64,000 nucleotides of DNA from Streptomyces sp. Y2F8-2 (lineage in GTDB: Bacteria; Actinomycetota; Actinomycetes; Streptomycetales; Streptomycetaceae): positions 62,001-126,000 of the forward strand of contig NZ_BNGS01000010.1 of the NCBI RefSeq assembly GCF_014905555.1, in the 5' to 3' direction. The translations under genes and the position numbers were made by a program. Of the stretch, positions 1 through 8,570 are shown in pieces. The notes under the pieces are model-generated. The model saw nothing but the letters and a program-made list of their open reading frames with translations, did no database searches and was not told where the DNA came from. The stretch's first letter is position 1. Each line of letters starts with the position of its first letter.

Positions 1-425
1 GCGTAAGGGCTGAGCGGACGGGTCGGCAGCCCCTCGTGCTTGGGCAGGTCGGTGATCGAGCCGTACACCGACGAGGACGACGCAGCGACCACGTGGGTGT
101 GGCTGCGACGGCAGGCTTCGAGTACGCGCACGCTTCCGGTCGCGTTGACCTCATGGCTGGCAAACGGATCCGCGAGGGAACGCGGCACCGACGGCCGTGC
201 GGCCAGATGGACCACGGCGTCGGCCCCGGCCACCACGTCCTCGAGCAGGTCGCGGTCGAGGATGCTGCCCTCGATGAGCTCCACGTCCGTGCCCGCGAGA
301 TTGTCCGCGCTGCCCGTACTCAGGTCGTCCAGGGCGACGACCCTGCCGACGGTGGGACGGGAGGCCAGTTCGCGGCACAGGTTGGCTCCGATGAACCCGG
401 CCCCTCCGGTCACAACGACGTTCAA
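1..425 (-). CDS. NAD-dependent sugar epimerase/dehydratase (3'-truncated by window edge)
   Basis: Extended short-chain dehydrogenase of the UDP-hexose 4-epimerase type, which would supply a nucleotide sugar for the adjacent polysaccharide genes. The N-terminus carries the Rossmann motif GGAGFIG at residues 7-13, then a DDLSTG segment, HLAARPSVPRS and SSSSVYG. The SPY at the very edge is probably the start of the catalytic YxxxK, so the C-terminal sugar-binding half lies outside the window. I place the start at TTG 425 because the Rossmann beta-strand begins there and a GAAAGG ribosome-binding sequence sits about 9 bases upstream. The gene follows the glycosyltransferase by 26 bases on the same strand, so they are probably cotranscribed. 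Exact sugar specificity cannot be read from this part. Confidence 0.85.
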   Translation of the reverse strand, partial: MNVVVTGGAGFIGANLCRELASRPTVGRVVALDDLSTGSADNLAGTDVELIEGSILDRDLLEDVVAGADAVVHLAARPSVPRSLADPFASHEVNATGSVRVLEACRRSHTHVVAASSSSVYGSITDLPKHEGLPTRPLSPY

Positions 426-451
426 CGGTATGCACCTTTCAGTAGGAGGGC

Positions 452-1630
452 CTACCACCAGCCGCGCTCAGCGGCGATGGAGGCGTAAAGGTCGTGGGTG
501 TCCCGCACCAGGCGCTCGGCCCCGAACCGTTGCGCCGTCACAGCGCGTGCCTGCTCCCCGAGCCGGTGACGGAGCCGGTCGTCGCTGAGGAGCCTGACGG
601 TCCGGCGGGTGAGCTCTTCGGTGTGGGGCCGGGTCAGGAGCCCGGTCGTCCCGTCCCGGACCACCTCTGCCACGCTGCCCACGTTCGTCGCCACGGCCGG
701 CACCCCGGCCAGTCCGGCCTCGATCAGGCTGACCGGCATGCCCTCGTTGTCCGAGGTGAGCAACAGCATGTCCGCTGCGGCGTACACGGTCTCCACGTCC
801 GCGCGCCAGCCCAGCAGGTGAAGGGCGCCCTGAAGATCGGTGGCCGACTCCAGAACGCCGTGCAGGTCTCCGTGCCCGCACACCACGAAGCGGACGCTCG
901 GCACGGCGCGACGCACGTCGCGGGCCACTGACAGGAACCGGTCAGGCCGTTTGATCCTGGTGATCCTCCCGACGTAGGCCACGACGAGGCCGTCTTCCGG
1001 AAGCCCCAGCCGCCTGCGCGCCTCGGTGCGTCCGGGAGCGGGGGCGGCCGTGGTGCCGGGCGGCACCACGGCGTACTGCCGAGGCCGACCGATGCCGGCG
1101 GCCAAGAGGTCGTCGCGAACCCTGCATCCCACCGCCACCAAACGGTCGGTGACGGCCGCGAGGCCACGCTCGGCCTGCACCACGAGCCGGGTCTTGTTCG
1201 GCGAGAAGTAGCCCTGCAGGAGGTGGCCGTGGTACGTGTGAACCCTGGCGGGCACCCTCGCCAACACGGCCGCCGCACGTCCGAGTGCTCCTGCCTTGGC
1301 GGTGTGGGTGTGAACGATGTGGGGTCGGAACCGGCGCATGGCGGCGGTCAGTTCGGACAGCGCGCGCAGGTCGTCGGTGGGCCGTACGGCCCGGCCCAGT
1401 GTGGGCACGCGGCAGACCCGGACGTCCGGGGCGCGCTGCTCCACGTAGTCGGCCTCGTCCGGGCCCACGAAGCCCGCGAAGAGCCGGTGGTCGAACAACT
1501 CGCTGTCGAGCCCGCGCATCAGCGTGGAGACCTGGAGGGCCGGACCGCCCACGTTCATCCGGGCGATGACCCGCATCACGCGGATCCGGGACGGGGCGGC
1601 GTCGCTCGTGCGACCTCGGGCAACCACCAT
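452..1630 (-). CDS. GT4-family glycosyltransferase
   Basis: Glycosyltransferase of the GT-B fold, about 392 residues. The N-terminal half has the GT4-like acceptor domain (MRVIARMNVGGPALQ near the start, HIVHTHTAKAG about residue 110). The C-terminal half has the GT1/GT4 donor domain with YVGRITRIKRPD, an HLLGW segment and the EGMPVSLIEAGLAGVPAVAT nucleotide-sugar motif. It resembles the first glycosyltransferases of bacterial exopolysaccharide loci. It lies between the epimerase (downstream) and the O-antigen-ligase-like gene (upstream, 143 bases away), all on the minus strand. The start could also be the internal Met just before RVIARMN. Donor and acceptor are unknown. Confidence 0.88.
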   Translation of the reverse strand: MVVARGRTSDAAPSRIRVMRVIARMNVGGPALQVSTLMRGLDSELFDHRLFAGFVGPDEADYVEQRAPDVRVCRVPTLGRAVRPTDDLRALSELTAAMRRFRPHIVHTHTAKAGALGRAAAVLARVPARVHTYHGHLLQGYFSPNKTRLVVQAERGLAAVTDRLVAVGCRVRDDLLAAGIGRPRQYAVVPPGTTAAPAPGRTEARRRLGLPEDGLVVAYVGRITRIKRPDRFLSVARDVRRAVPSVRFVVCGHGDLHGVLESATDLQGALHLLGWRADVETVYAAADMLLLTSDNEGMPVSLIEAGLAGVPAVATNVGSVAEVVRDGTTGLLTRPHTEELTRRTVRLLSDDRLRHRLGEQARAVTAQRFGAERLVRDTHDLYASIAAERGWW

Positions 1631-1773
1631 TCAGCCTCACCGCGTTCCTGGCCATTCGCTGGGTAGGCCACTGTGACGAGATCACGACGGAAGCTCATGC
1701 TTGCAGGGCAGAACCGGGTGGTGACGCCGACGTGCGGTCTGCCGGCGGAGCGCCACCTCTACGGCCTACACGG

Positions 1774-3294
1774 TCACGCGCTGGCGCCCTGCGCCGCCGG
1801 CCGGCGTGTACGAATCTCGGGACGTCCAGTGCCTCCGATCGCCACCGGCGTGTCGCACGGGGCCGACGTCATCGCGCGGCCCTCGCGGCCGCCCGGTGCC
1901 GGGGCGCGGTCGCGGTCGGCTGGTCCCGGTGGCTTCCATCCGCTTCCCGGTGTTCCTCCCGTCACCCGGCCCGCCGGGCCGAGCCCCATGCCCGAGTAGA
2001 TGAAGAGGAGCAGCGTCGCCATCGACCCGGAGTACAGGGTCATCTCGGTCAACGACATGGCCAGCAGGGCGAGGGTGAACAACAGGGGTGCATCACGCCG
2101 GCGTACCAGGCGCCGAAGCAGCCCCCAGAGGAAGAACACGAACGCCAGCAGCCCGGGCAGACCCACTGAGGCGAAAAGATTCACGAAGAGGTTGTAGGGC
2201 AAGGACTGCCGGACGGCCTGCCAGCCGGATGCCTGGACGTGGTCCGCGAACGACGCGTGGCCCCACCCGCTGCCCAGGACGGGGTGCTCCAGGCCGGAGC
2301 GGAGCCCGTTGATGACGCTCTCCCTGCGGATGACCGCGCTGAAGCTGTTGAGGTGCAACCACTGCGTGACCGAGTCGAGCATCTGCAACGCCAGCAACCC
2401 GGTACCCATCAGGAGAAGGACCAGCCTGGAGACCGAGAGCCTTCGCTGCGCCCAGACGGCGAACAGGACGACGGTGGCGAACCACACGCTGCGTGTCTGT
2501 GTCAGGAAGATCCCGTAAAGGAGCGCCGCGCCGACGACCCACCGTCCCCGGAACCGTAGTTCGGAGGTGAGCAAGGGACACAGTGCGGCCAGGAGGAGCG
2601 CGCCCGTCTGGGCGGGATCACCGATGTCCAGCCCGACAAGCCGCTGTTGCCCTCCCAGTGCCACCCCGCCCACGAGGTTGCAGAGGGCGTAGCACAGAAC
2701 ACAGCGGTAGAAGAGCTTCCGGTCCGTTCCCCCGCGCGACAGGAGAAGGAACACCGCACCGTAGACGGCGATCCGTAGCAGTGGGGTGACGGACACCCCT
2801 GCCCAGAGCGTGGCCAGGAAGGACCACCCCAGGAAGAGCGCGAGCCAGAGGCCGACCGCCGGGTTGCGTTCGGCTTCCCTGCGCTGCTGTGCCGCAGTGC
2901 GCAGCATGTGGATGAGCAGCAACACGTCGCTGATCAGCAGTGGACCCACCAGTGGGGTGCGCAGAGCGGCGATTCCCAGCCCATGGCTCAGTACGACGGC
3001 GCCTGCCAGGAGGAGTGCGGGGGGCAGGAGCATGCCGAGCAGGACCACGATCGCGACGGCCGCCGCTCCGAGCCATGCCCGGCTCTCGATGCCCGCCAGT
3101 GAGGCGCCGTCGGGCGTGGACGTGCCCGAGACACCGAGGTACCGGTACACATGCGTGATCTGGAGCGCGCTGATCAGCGGCACGGAAAGGGCGGCGCCGA
3201 CCATGAGCAGCACGGTGTGCCTGGGCAGGGTTCGCGTCGCATGCGCTCTCCCGTGCGGGAAGGGCGGCTTCGTGTGCGTCCTCGGCGGTGTCAC
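1774..3294 (-). CDS. O-antigen ligase / Wzy-type polysaccharide polymerase-like membrane protein
   Basis: Polytopic membrane protein of about 506 residues with roughly ten to twelve hydrophobic segments and the Wzy_C/WaaL signature HPVLGSGWG about residue 330 after a long extracytoplasmic loop. Such proteins polymerise or ligate lipid-linked oligosaccharides at the outer face of the cytoplasmic membrane. The N-terminal 30 residues are basic and hydrophilic; the C-terminal 60 residues are Gly/Pro/Arg-rich with no family match that I can see. It is the first gene of the leftward group and diverges from the deacetylase gene across a 374-base gap. Whether it acts as polymerase or ligase cannot be decided from sequence. 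Confidence 0.8.
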   Translation of the reverse strand: MTPPRTHTKPPFPHGRAHATRTLPRHTVLLMVGAALSVPLISALQITHVYRYLGVSGTSTPDGASLAGIESRAWLGAAAVAIVVLLGMLLPPALLLAGAVVLSHGLGIAALRTPLVGPLLISDVLLLIHMLRTAAQQRREAERNPAVGLWLALFLGWSFLATLWAGVSVTPLLRIAVYGAVFLLLSRGGTDRKLFYRCVLCYALCNLVGGVALGGQQRLVGLDIGDPAQTGALLLAALCPLLTSELRFRGRWVVGAALLYGIFLTQTRSVWFATVVLFAVWAQRRLSVSRLVLLLMGTGLLALQMLDSVTQWLHLNSFSAVIRRESVINGLRSGLEHPVLGSGWGHASFADHVQASGWQAVRQSLPYNLFVNLFASVGLPGLLAFVFFLWGLLRRLVRRRDAPLLFTLALLAMSLTEMTLYSGSMATLLLFIYSGMGLGPAGRVTGGTPGSGWKPPGPADRDRAPAPGGREGRAMTSAPCDTPVAIGGTGRPEIRTRRPAAQGASA

Positions 3295-3668
3295 CGGGCA
3301 CAGTGTGGCCGCAGGTCATGGGACCGTGCGGTCGGCACGCTGGAGCCGACCTGCCTGATGGGCCGTCGGAGTGTACCGGCGCCTCTGCATCGGCTCGCCG
3401 ACGCCGCCTGGTGGTACCGCCCTGCGACGCTCAGGCCGGAGCCGTGGTCCCGGGCGCCCGGGCGGTGTGGCGGAGGTGCCGCGCGAGGCCCGGCGTGGAG
3501 CCGCAGCAGCGCGTGCACCGGGCGGACGGCCACGACGCTGCCGGGTCGTGGCAGTGCAGGTGGGGTGGGTCGGAGTTCTCCCAGAAGGCCGGGCTCCACC
3601 GTCGCGGCGGCGTCCCGCGGTGCCGGCGCGGCACTCCGTCGTCGATCGTTTCCCGAGAGGAAGACGTG
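3295..3668. other. 374-base divergent intergenic region
   Basis: Separates the leftward ligase/GT/epimerase group from the rightward deacetylase group. Open frames cross it, but none has a start with a good ribosome-binding site or a recognisable product. It must hold both promoters; I see no convincing -35/-10 pair, only GC-rich short repeats. The last 15 bases (GAGAGGAAG) are the ribosome-binding site of the deacetylase gene. Confidence 0.5.
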
Positions 3669-4337
3669 ATGTTCTGTAGTAACCCGATGTTCGAGCGCAG
3701 CCTGTTCGTGGGGGCTCACCTGGACGACATCGAACTGGCGGCCGGAGGTACCGCCGCCCGCCTGGTCGAGGCGGGGGCACAGGTGCGTTTCCTGGTGATG
3801 AGCCCCTCGGACTACACCAGTTACGACGGGAGCCACTTCCGCGAGGCGGACGTGGCGGTGCAGGAGGGCCGGGAAGCCGCCGCGACGCTCGGGGTCAAGG
3901 ATGTCGACGTCCTGTCGTTCCCCGCAAAGGACGTGGAGAACCACTCGACGGTCGTGGAGTCGATCAACAAGGTGGTCGACGATTTCCGCCCTACGATGGT
4001 GTTCACGCACTGGCCGTTCGACACCCACCGGTCCCATGCCAACACCGCGCTCGCCACCATCGCGGCGAGCCGGTACTACAACTCCGTCGTCATGTACGAG
4101 CCCATCACCCCGTCGGGGCGCAGCTACGTCGGTTTCCGCCCCCAGCTCTACATCAACATCGACGACACCATCGAGAAGAAGCTTCAGGCCCTGCGTCACC
4201 ACAAGTCGGAGTACGCCAAGTACGGCGAGCAGTGGATCGAAGGGGTCGAGGCCCGCTCCCGCTACCGCGGTTACGAGATGCGCGCCCGGTACGGCGAGGC
4301 CTTCGAGGTCTCACGGCTGGAAGGCGTCCTTGTATGA
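3669..4337 (+). CDS. PIG-L family N-deacetylase
   Basis: Zinc-dependent deacetylase of the PIG-L/LmbE family, 222 residues, which typically removes acetyl from N-acetylglucosaminyl glycoconjugates. The first metal motif AHLDDIE is at residues 16-22 (family consensus AHPDDE). The second is THWPFDTHRSHAN with D118, H120 and H123. The start ATG 3669 follows an AGAGGAAG ribosome-binding site; the upstream in-frame extension has no family similarity. Its stop overlaps the start of the WbqC-like gene (ATGA), so both are translationally coupled. In this setting it probably deacetylates a sugar of the surface glycan or its precursor, with the acyl group possibly replaced by one of the acetyltransferases nearby. 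Confidence 0.9.
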   Translation: MFCSNPMFERSLFVGAHLDDIELAAGGTAARLVEAGAQVRFLVMSPSDYTSYDGSHFREADVAVQEGREAAATLGVKDVDVLSFPAKDVENHSTVVESINKVVDDFRPTMVFTHWPFDTHRSHANTALATIAASRYYNSVVMYEPITPSGRSYVGFRPQLYINIDDTIEKKLQALRHHKSEYAKYGEQWIEGVEARSRYRGYEMRARYGEAFEVSRLEGVLV

Positions 4338-5032
4338 GGGTCACCATCCACCAGCCCGAGCACCTGCCGTGGCTTGGTCTCCTGGCCAAGGTCGCCGCGT
4401 CGGAACTGTGGGTCGTTCTCGACTCCGTGCCGTACCGGAAGAACTACTTCCAGAACCGTAACCGGGTCCTGCTGGACGGCCGGCCCACCTGGCTGACCGT
4501 CCCGGTGACCGCACCGTTCGGCACGCGGATCCGTGATGTGCAGATCTGTGAGGTGCCCTCCTGGCGGCGCCGCTACCGTGGACGGCTGACCCAGGCGGTG
4601 TCCGGGACCCGGTGCGCCGACCGTGCCGGAGACCTGCTGTCGCTCATCGACGCCGCACCGCCCGGTGGTTCCCTGGCCGATCTCAATCTCGACATCGCGG
4701 ACTGGCTGCTGGCGCAGTTCGACGTCAAGGTGCCGATGGTCCGCGCCTCCGAGCTCGACGCTACGGGGTCCAACACCGAACTGCTCGTCAGCCTCTGCCG
4801 GGCGACGGGCGCCGACGAGTACCTGTCGGGCCCTTCCGGCCGTGACTACCTGGACCTGGACGCCTTCGCCGAACAGGGGATCGCCGTGAGGTTCTTCGAC
4901 TTCGACCACCCGCTGTACGCCCAGGGCGGCGAGACGTTCGTACCGTGTCTGTCCGCCGTCGATGCCTGGTCACGGCTGGACCCGGCCGAACTGCCTCGGC
5001 TGCTCTCCGGTTACCGGCTCAGTGCTTCATGA
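4334..5032 (+). CDS. WbqC-like family protein
   Basis: Protein of 232 residues with the hallmark N-terminus IHQPEHLPWLGLLAK (residues 5-19) of the WbqC-like family, found in O-antigen and capsule clusters. Further conserved-looking segments are the NRNRVLL and WLTVPV stretch near residues 35-60 and the YLSGPSGRDYLD motif near residue 160. The biochemical role of the family is not settled; roles in amino-sugar N-acylation or glycine/amino-acid transfer have been suggested by context. Start ATG 4334 overlaps the deacetylase stop by four bases, which supports joint action on one sugar. 174 bases separate it from the next gene. Confidence 0.85.
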   Translation: MRVTIHQPEHLPWLGLLAKVAASELWVVLDSVPYRKNYFQNRNRVLLDGRPTWLTVPVTAPFGTRIRDVQICEVPSWRRRYRGRLTQAVSGTRCADRAGDLLSLIDAAPPGGSLADLNLDIADWLLAQFDVKVPMVRASELDATGSNTELLVSLCRATGADEYLSGPSGRDYLDLDAFAEQGIAVRFFDFDHPLYAQGGETFVPCLSAVDAWSRLDPAELPRLLSGYRLSAS

Positions 5033-5206
5033 CCGCGGTGAGCGGGGCCTCGTGTGCGGCGGGCGGTCCGCGCGTCCGTCGGACCGAACGGCGGTGAATA
5101 CGCCGTGGGGGTGCACCGGCTTTCCCGGGCGGCTCGTCGGAGCGGGCCGTGCCCTGCGCCGTGGCAGTCTGGCGAGCGAAATCACCACCCGACCCGGAGA
5201 CTTGAG

Positions 5207-6844
5207 ATGCGCCGCAGCCTGGGAACGGTCTTGAGCACGCCGCGCGAGCCGGAACTGTGCCGCTTGGCGGATCTACCACAGGACACGCTCGGTCGGCTGG
5301 TGGAACTGGAAGAACGCGTGCACCGGCAGAGTGCCCACTACGACGACCGGCCGTGGGCCCTTGAGAACTTCGCCCGCCCCCTGCCGGGCAAGGGGCGACT
5401 GAGCCTCGTGGCCATGGTCGCGGGGAGGCCGGTCGGGTTTCTCGTGGCGTCGCGGCGGCCGGACGGCCTGCATGTGCACCGTGTGGCGGTCGCGCCGGAC
5501 CACCAGGGCACCGGGATCGGGTCATGGATGCTTGCCCGCCTGCTCGCCGAGGCGTCGGGTGTCGTCACGATCAACTGCGATCCCGGCAACAGGCCGGCGC
5601 TCCTGCTGTACGCGCGGGCGGGGTTCCGCCTCACCGGCACGACTCCGGCCGGAAAGCTGTCGCTCTCCACCCGACCGCTGGCCCCCACCGGGCAGCTGCG
5701 CGTCTGGTACCTCTTCACGACGGCGGGGATGCGAAGCGGGCACGCGGCACATGTCCCCGGGCTCGTCGACGCGCTCTCACGTACCTGCACTGCGACCGCC
5801 GTGCGGTACGGCGACCCGGCGGACCTGCCGCCGCTGCGCCCGGGCCCGGGCTGGGCGCGAGCGTTTCTCCGGCTGGTGCGCAGGGCACGGCGCGAGCGGG
5901 TCGACGTCGTCTTCGTCCGCATCCACTGGAAGCTGGCGGGTCTGCTGTGGCTGGCCGGACGGCTCCGGGGCGGATGGCGTGTGGTGCTGTGGTCCTCGGG
6001 CGGCGCCGGCGTCGTCTCGGGGGCGCGCCTCGGTCTGCGTGAGCGCGCCGGCCGGGTGGTCCACCGGTGGGTGCTGCGACGGGCAGTCGACGCGGTCGTC
6101 ACCGGCCCGCCACGTCTCCTCGACCAGTACGCCGACCGTTACGGCCTCGACCCCGACCGGATGCTGCTCGCCTGCAACGACGTGAACGGCGAAGCGCTCC
6201 GGGACCAGGTCGCCTCCGTGCCGGAGCCGAACTGGCAGCCGGTCGTCCGGCGTTGGCTCAAGGCTCCGCACCGCTTTGTCTACGTCCACGGTCTCGATCC
6301 CCTCCGCGGCGCCGACCGCCTGCCGCAGCTGCTGGCGCGGATCCGCTGTGAGCTGCCCGAAGCCGAGCTGCTGGTGCTGGGGGACGGACCCCTGGCCCCG
6401 CGCCTGGACGGAGAACCGCTGCTGATGGCCGGGCGGGTGCCGAACGACGTCGCCGTCCGGACGATCGCCGAGGGGCACTGCCTGGTCGTCCCCTCCCGCC
6501 AGGAGGGATTCCCCCGCGTGTTGCTGGAGGCCATGGCGCTCGGGGTTCCGTGCGTCTCCTTCGACGTGGGCGGCTGCTCGGACGTCATGGGAAAGCTGGC
6601 AAACCGGTACGTGGCGCCCGAAGGTGACATCGATCGGATGGCCGCGCTGGCCGTCGCGGCGGCGCGGGTCCCTGCTTGCGGGCAGACGCGGACCGAACTG
6701 GTGGAAAGGGCTGCGGTGTTCGACACGCGGCCCGTGGCCGCGACTCTCGCCGCGACGCTCCGGTGCCTGAGCGCCCAGGGAGTCGCTCCCGCCGCCTGGC
6801 TGTCGCGGTCGCTGTGGCGGCCGGCGTTCTCCGGAAGGGACTGA
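5207..6844 (+). CDS. GNAT acetyltransferase-glycosyltransferase fusion
   Basis: Two-domain protein of 545 residues. Residues about 15-155 form a GNAT N-acyltransferase: VHRVAVAPDHQGTGIGSWML (90-108) contains the acetyl-CoA pyrophosphate loop, followed by NCDPGNRPALLLYARAGF. From about residue 164 a GT-B glycosyltransferase begins (LRVWYLFTTAGMRSG), with VYVHGLDPLRGADRL and the donor-site motif PSRQEGFPRVLLEAMALGVP near residue 430. Start ATG 5207 has GGAG eight bases upstream. The stop overlaps the next glycosyltransferase (TGATG). Each domain is common, but I do not recall this joined architecture as typical. A single protein could acylate an amino sugar freed by the deacetylase upstream and transfer or recognise it; that is inference. 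Confidence 0.85.
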   Translation: MRRSLGTVLSTPREPELCRLADLPQDTLGRLVELEERVHRQSAHYDDRPWALENFARPLPGKGRLSLVAMVAGRPVGFLVASRRPDGLHVHRVAVAPDHQGTGIGSWMLARLLAEASGVVTINCDPGNRPALLLYARAGFRLTGTTPAGKLSLSTRPLAPTGQLRVWYLFTTAGMRSGHAAHVPGLVDALSRTCTATAVRYGDPADLPPLRPGPGWARAFLRLVRRARRERVDVVFVRIHWKLAGLLWLAGRLRGGWRVVLWSSGGAGVVSGARLGLRERAGRVVHRWVLRRAVDAVVTGPPRLLDQYADRYGLDPDRMLLACNDVNGEALRDQVASVPEPNWQPVVRRWLKAPHRFVYVHGLDPLRGADRLPQLLARIRCELPEAELLVLGDGPLAPRLDGEPLLMAGRVPNDVAVRTIAEGHCLVVPSRQEGFPRVLLEAMALGVPCVSFDVGGCSDVMGKLANRYVAPEGDIDRMAALAVAAARVPACGQTRTELVERAAVFDTRPVAATLAATLRCLSAQGVAPAAWLSRSLWRPAFSGRD

Positions 6845-7986
6845 TGGTGGAACGGCAGCGCATCACGGTCGTGACCATCTCGGGGCACCGGCAGCCCGAC
6901 ATCGAGGACTCCGCCGACTTCCGGTCGTGGAACGCGCTGGCCGACCGGCTCGGTCACGCGTGGTGCATCTGGGCGGGACCGCACCTGCGGTGCGACCGCG
7001 GTTCGATGCACGTCGTCCGGCATCCGCGCCGCCCGGGGCCGCGGTCCCTCCTCTGGGTCGTCAAGTCCGTCCGTCTCGGGGTGGGTCTCGCTCGGGCGGC
7101 CGCCCGAGCGGGCGAGACCGTCGTCCTCAACGGCGCGGAGCCCTGGGGGTGGCTGGCGGCCTGGACGGTGTCACTGATCGTCAGGCGACCATGGCTGATG
7201 GACGTTCACGGCGATTATCTCGGTCTGCCCGTCGCCTCTCTCGGCCGCTGGCGGAAGGCGGTTCTGGAGCGGGCCGTCCTGGTGTTCGCACGCCGGGCCA
7301 CCGAGCGCAGAGTCGTGGCCCAGTCAATGGCCGACGCCTTGTCGCGGCGAGGTATTCCGTCCGCTCTCGTGCCGCCGCGGCTTCAGCAGGTCTGGGAGGA
7401 TCCCCCCGTCCGCACCAGCCCGCCGCTGAGCGGACCGGGTCCGTCCCTCCTCGCGGTCGGCCGCCTCGTACCGTCCAAGGGGTACGACATCCTCCTGGAG
7501 GCCCTCGCCACGCTCGTCGAGACGGTTCCTGCGGCCCGGCTGCGGATCGTCGGTGACGGTCCGGAGAGGACGAGGCTGACGGCCCTCGCGGAACGGCTCG
7601 GCCTGGCGGGCAGGGTCACGTTCCTGGGCGCCCGCGGCGTTGACGACGTGCGTGAGGAGTACGCGCGTGCCGACCTCTTCGTCATCTCGTCGAGGGACGA
7701 GGGGCTACCGAGAACCCTGCTGGAAGCGGCGTCCGCGGCTGTCCCGGTCGTGGCGACCCGGGTCGGAGGTATTCCGGCCGCCGTGTCCGGCTGGCCCGGC
7801 ATCGTGCTGGTCCTGCCGGACGCCGGCGCGCTGGCAGAGGGGCTGCGCCGGGTGACGGCGTCCCCGCCCGAACCCGAGGACCTGGCCGCCGTCCGACAGA
7901 AGGTTCTCGCGGTCTACGCCTTCTCCACCAACCTGGACCAGCTCGGCCGTCTCTACCGCGACGTCACGGAACGGGTCGCGGTGTAG
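6844..7986 (+). CDS. GT4-family glycosyltransferase
   Basis: GT-B glycosyltransferase of 380 residues: N-terminal acceptor domain with WLMDVHGDYLG near residue 120, C-terminal donor domain with LLAVGRLVPSKGYDILLEAL, VTFLGARG and the SSRDEGLPRTLLEAASAAVP motif. Start ATG 6844 overlaps the stop of the GNAT-glycosyltransferase (TGATG), with GGAAGGGA as ribosome-binding site inside the upstream gene. It ends the rightward four-gene run of deacetylase, WbqC-like, GNAT-GT and GT. Its last 23 bases overlap the end of the convergent acyltransferase gene. Confidence 0.88.
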   Translation: MVERQRITVVTISGHRQPDIEDSADFRSWNALADRLGHAWCIWAGPHLRCDRGSMHVVRHPRRPGPRSLLWVVKSVRLGVGLARAAARAGETVVLNGAEPWGWLAAWTVSLIVRRPWLMDVHGDYLGLPVASLGRWRKAVLERAVLVFARRATERRVVAQSMADALSRRGIPSALVPPRLQQVWEDPPVRTSPPLSGPGPSLLAVGRLVPSKGYDILLEALATLVETVPAARLRIVGDGPERTRLTALAERLGLAGRVTFLGARGVDDVREEYARADLFVISSRDEGLPRTLLEAASAAVPVVATRVGGIPAAVSGWPGIVLVLPDAGALAEGLRRVTASPPEPEDLAAVRQKVLAVYAFSTNLDQLGRLYRDVTERVAV

Positions 7987-8518
7987 CGACCGCGGTCGCC
8001 CGCGCCGCGCCGCGACGACGCAGCACGTGCGCCGGATTGCCGGCCACCATGGCGAACTCGGGGACGTCATGCGTGACGACGGAGCCCGCTCCGATGACGC
8101 TGCCCGACCCGACGGTCACCCCGTCCAGCACGATCGATCGCGCCCCGATCCACACGTCGTCCCCGACGGCGACGCCTCGGGCGGTGATCGGCTGGCGGTG
8201 GATCGGGAGGGTGAGGTCGTCGTATCCGTGGTTGAAGGCGACGATGACGACACCGGTCGCGATACGGCAGCCGTCCCCCACCGTGATCCCGCCGGCGCCG
8301 TAGAGGACGACATGGTTGTTCAGTGAGCAGTCGCTGCCGATGGTGATGGAACCGCCCTGCGGAACCAGCTCCACGTGACGGCCCACCAGGGTCCGCTGTC
8401 CGACGGCGATGCGGGAGTGCTCCTGGAGGAGCGCTCGGGGCGAGATGTACGCCCCGGTTCCGATGCGCGCACCGCGCAGCCGGGGGGGAACGTTGGCGCA
8501 TGCGCGTAGCCACCTCAC
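7964..8518 (-). CDS. Hexapeptide-repeat (LbH) O-acyltransferase
   Basis: Left-handed beta-helix acyltransferase of the maltose/xenobiotic O-acetyltransferase type. Hexapeptide turns run from about residue 20 (ARIGTGAYIS) through ITIGSDCSLN, ITVGDGCRIATG and VAVGDDVWIGARSIVLDGVT. The loop FNHGYDDLT carries the likely catalytic His, and AGNPAHVLR is the usual C-terminal motif. I prefer GTG 8518 (N-terminus MRWLRACANVPPRL) because AAGGGG lies about 9 bases upstream and family members start so. ATG 8581, overlapping the stop of the FkbM gene by 11 bases, is the alternative and adds 21 unmatched residues. It probably acetylates a sugar hydroxyl of the glycan. Confidence 0.85.
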   Translation of the reverse strand: MRWLRACANVPPRLRGARIGTGAYISPRALLQEHSRIAVGQRTLVGRHVELVPQGGSITIGSDCSLNNHVVLYGAGGITVGDGCRIATGVVIVAFNHGYDDLTLPIHRQPITARGVAVGDDVWIGARSIVLDGVTVGSGSVIGAGSVVTHDVPEFAMVAGNPAHVLRRRGAARATAVATPRPVP

Positions 8519-8570
8519 CGCACAAGCCCCTTGTACAACGCCATGGCTTGCTGCTTCCTCTCCGGTCGCC

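Noticed and set aside
3288..3668. In-frame upstream extension of the PIG-L deacetylase
   Set aside because: It lacks a ribosome-binding site and family similarity; the AGAGGAAG before ATG 3669 and the position of the AHLDDIE motif support the shorter protein.
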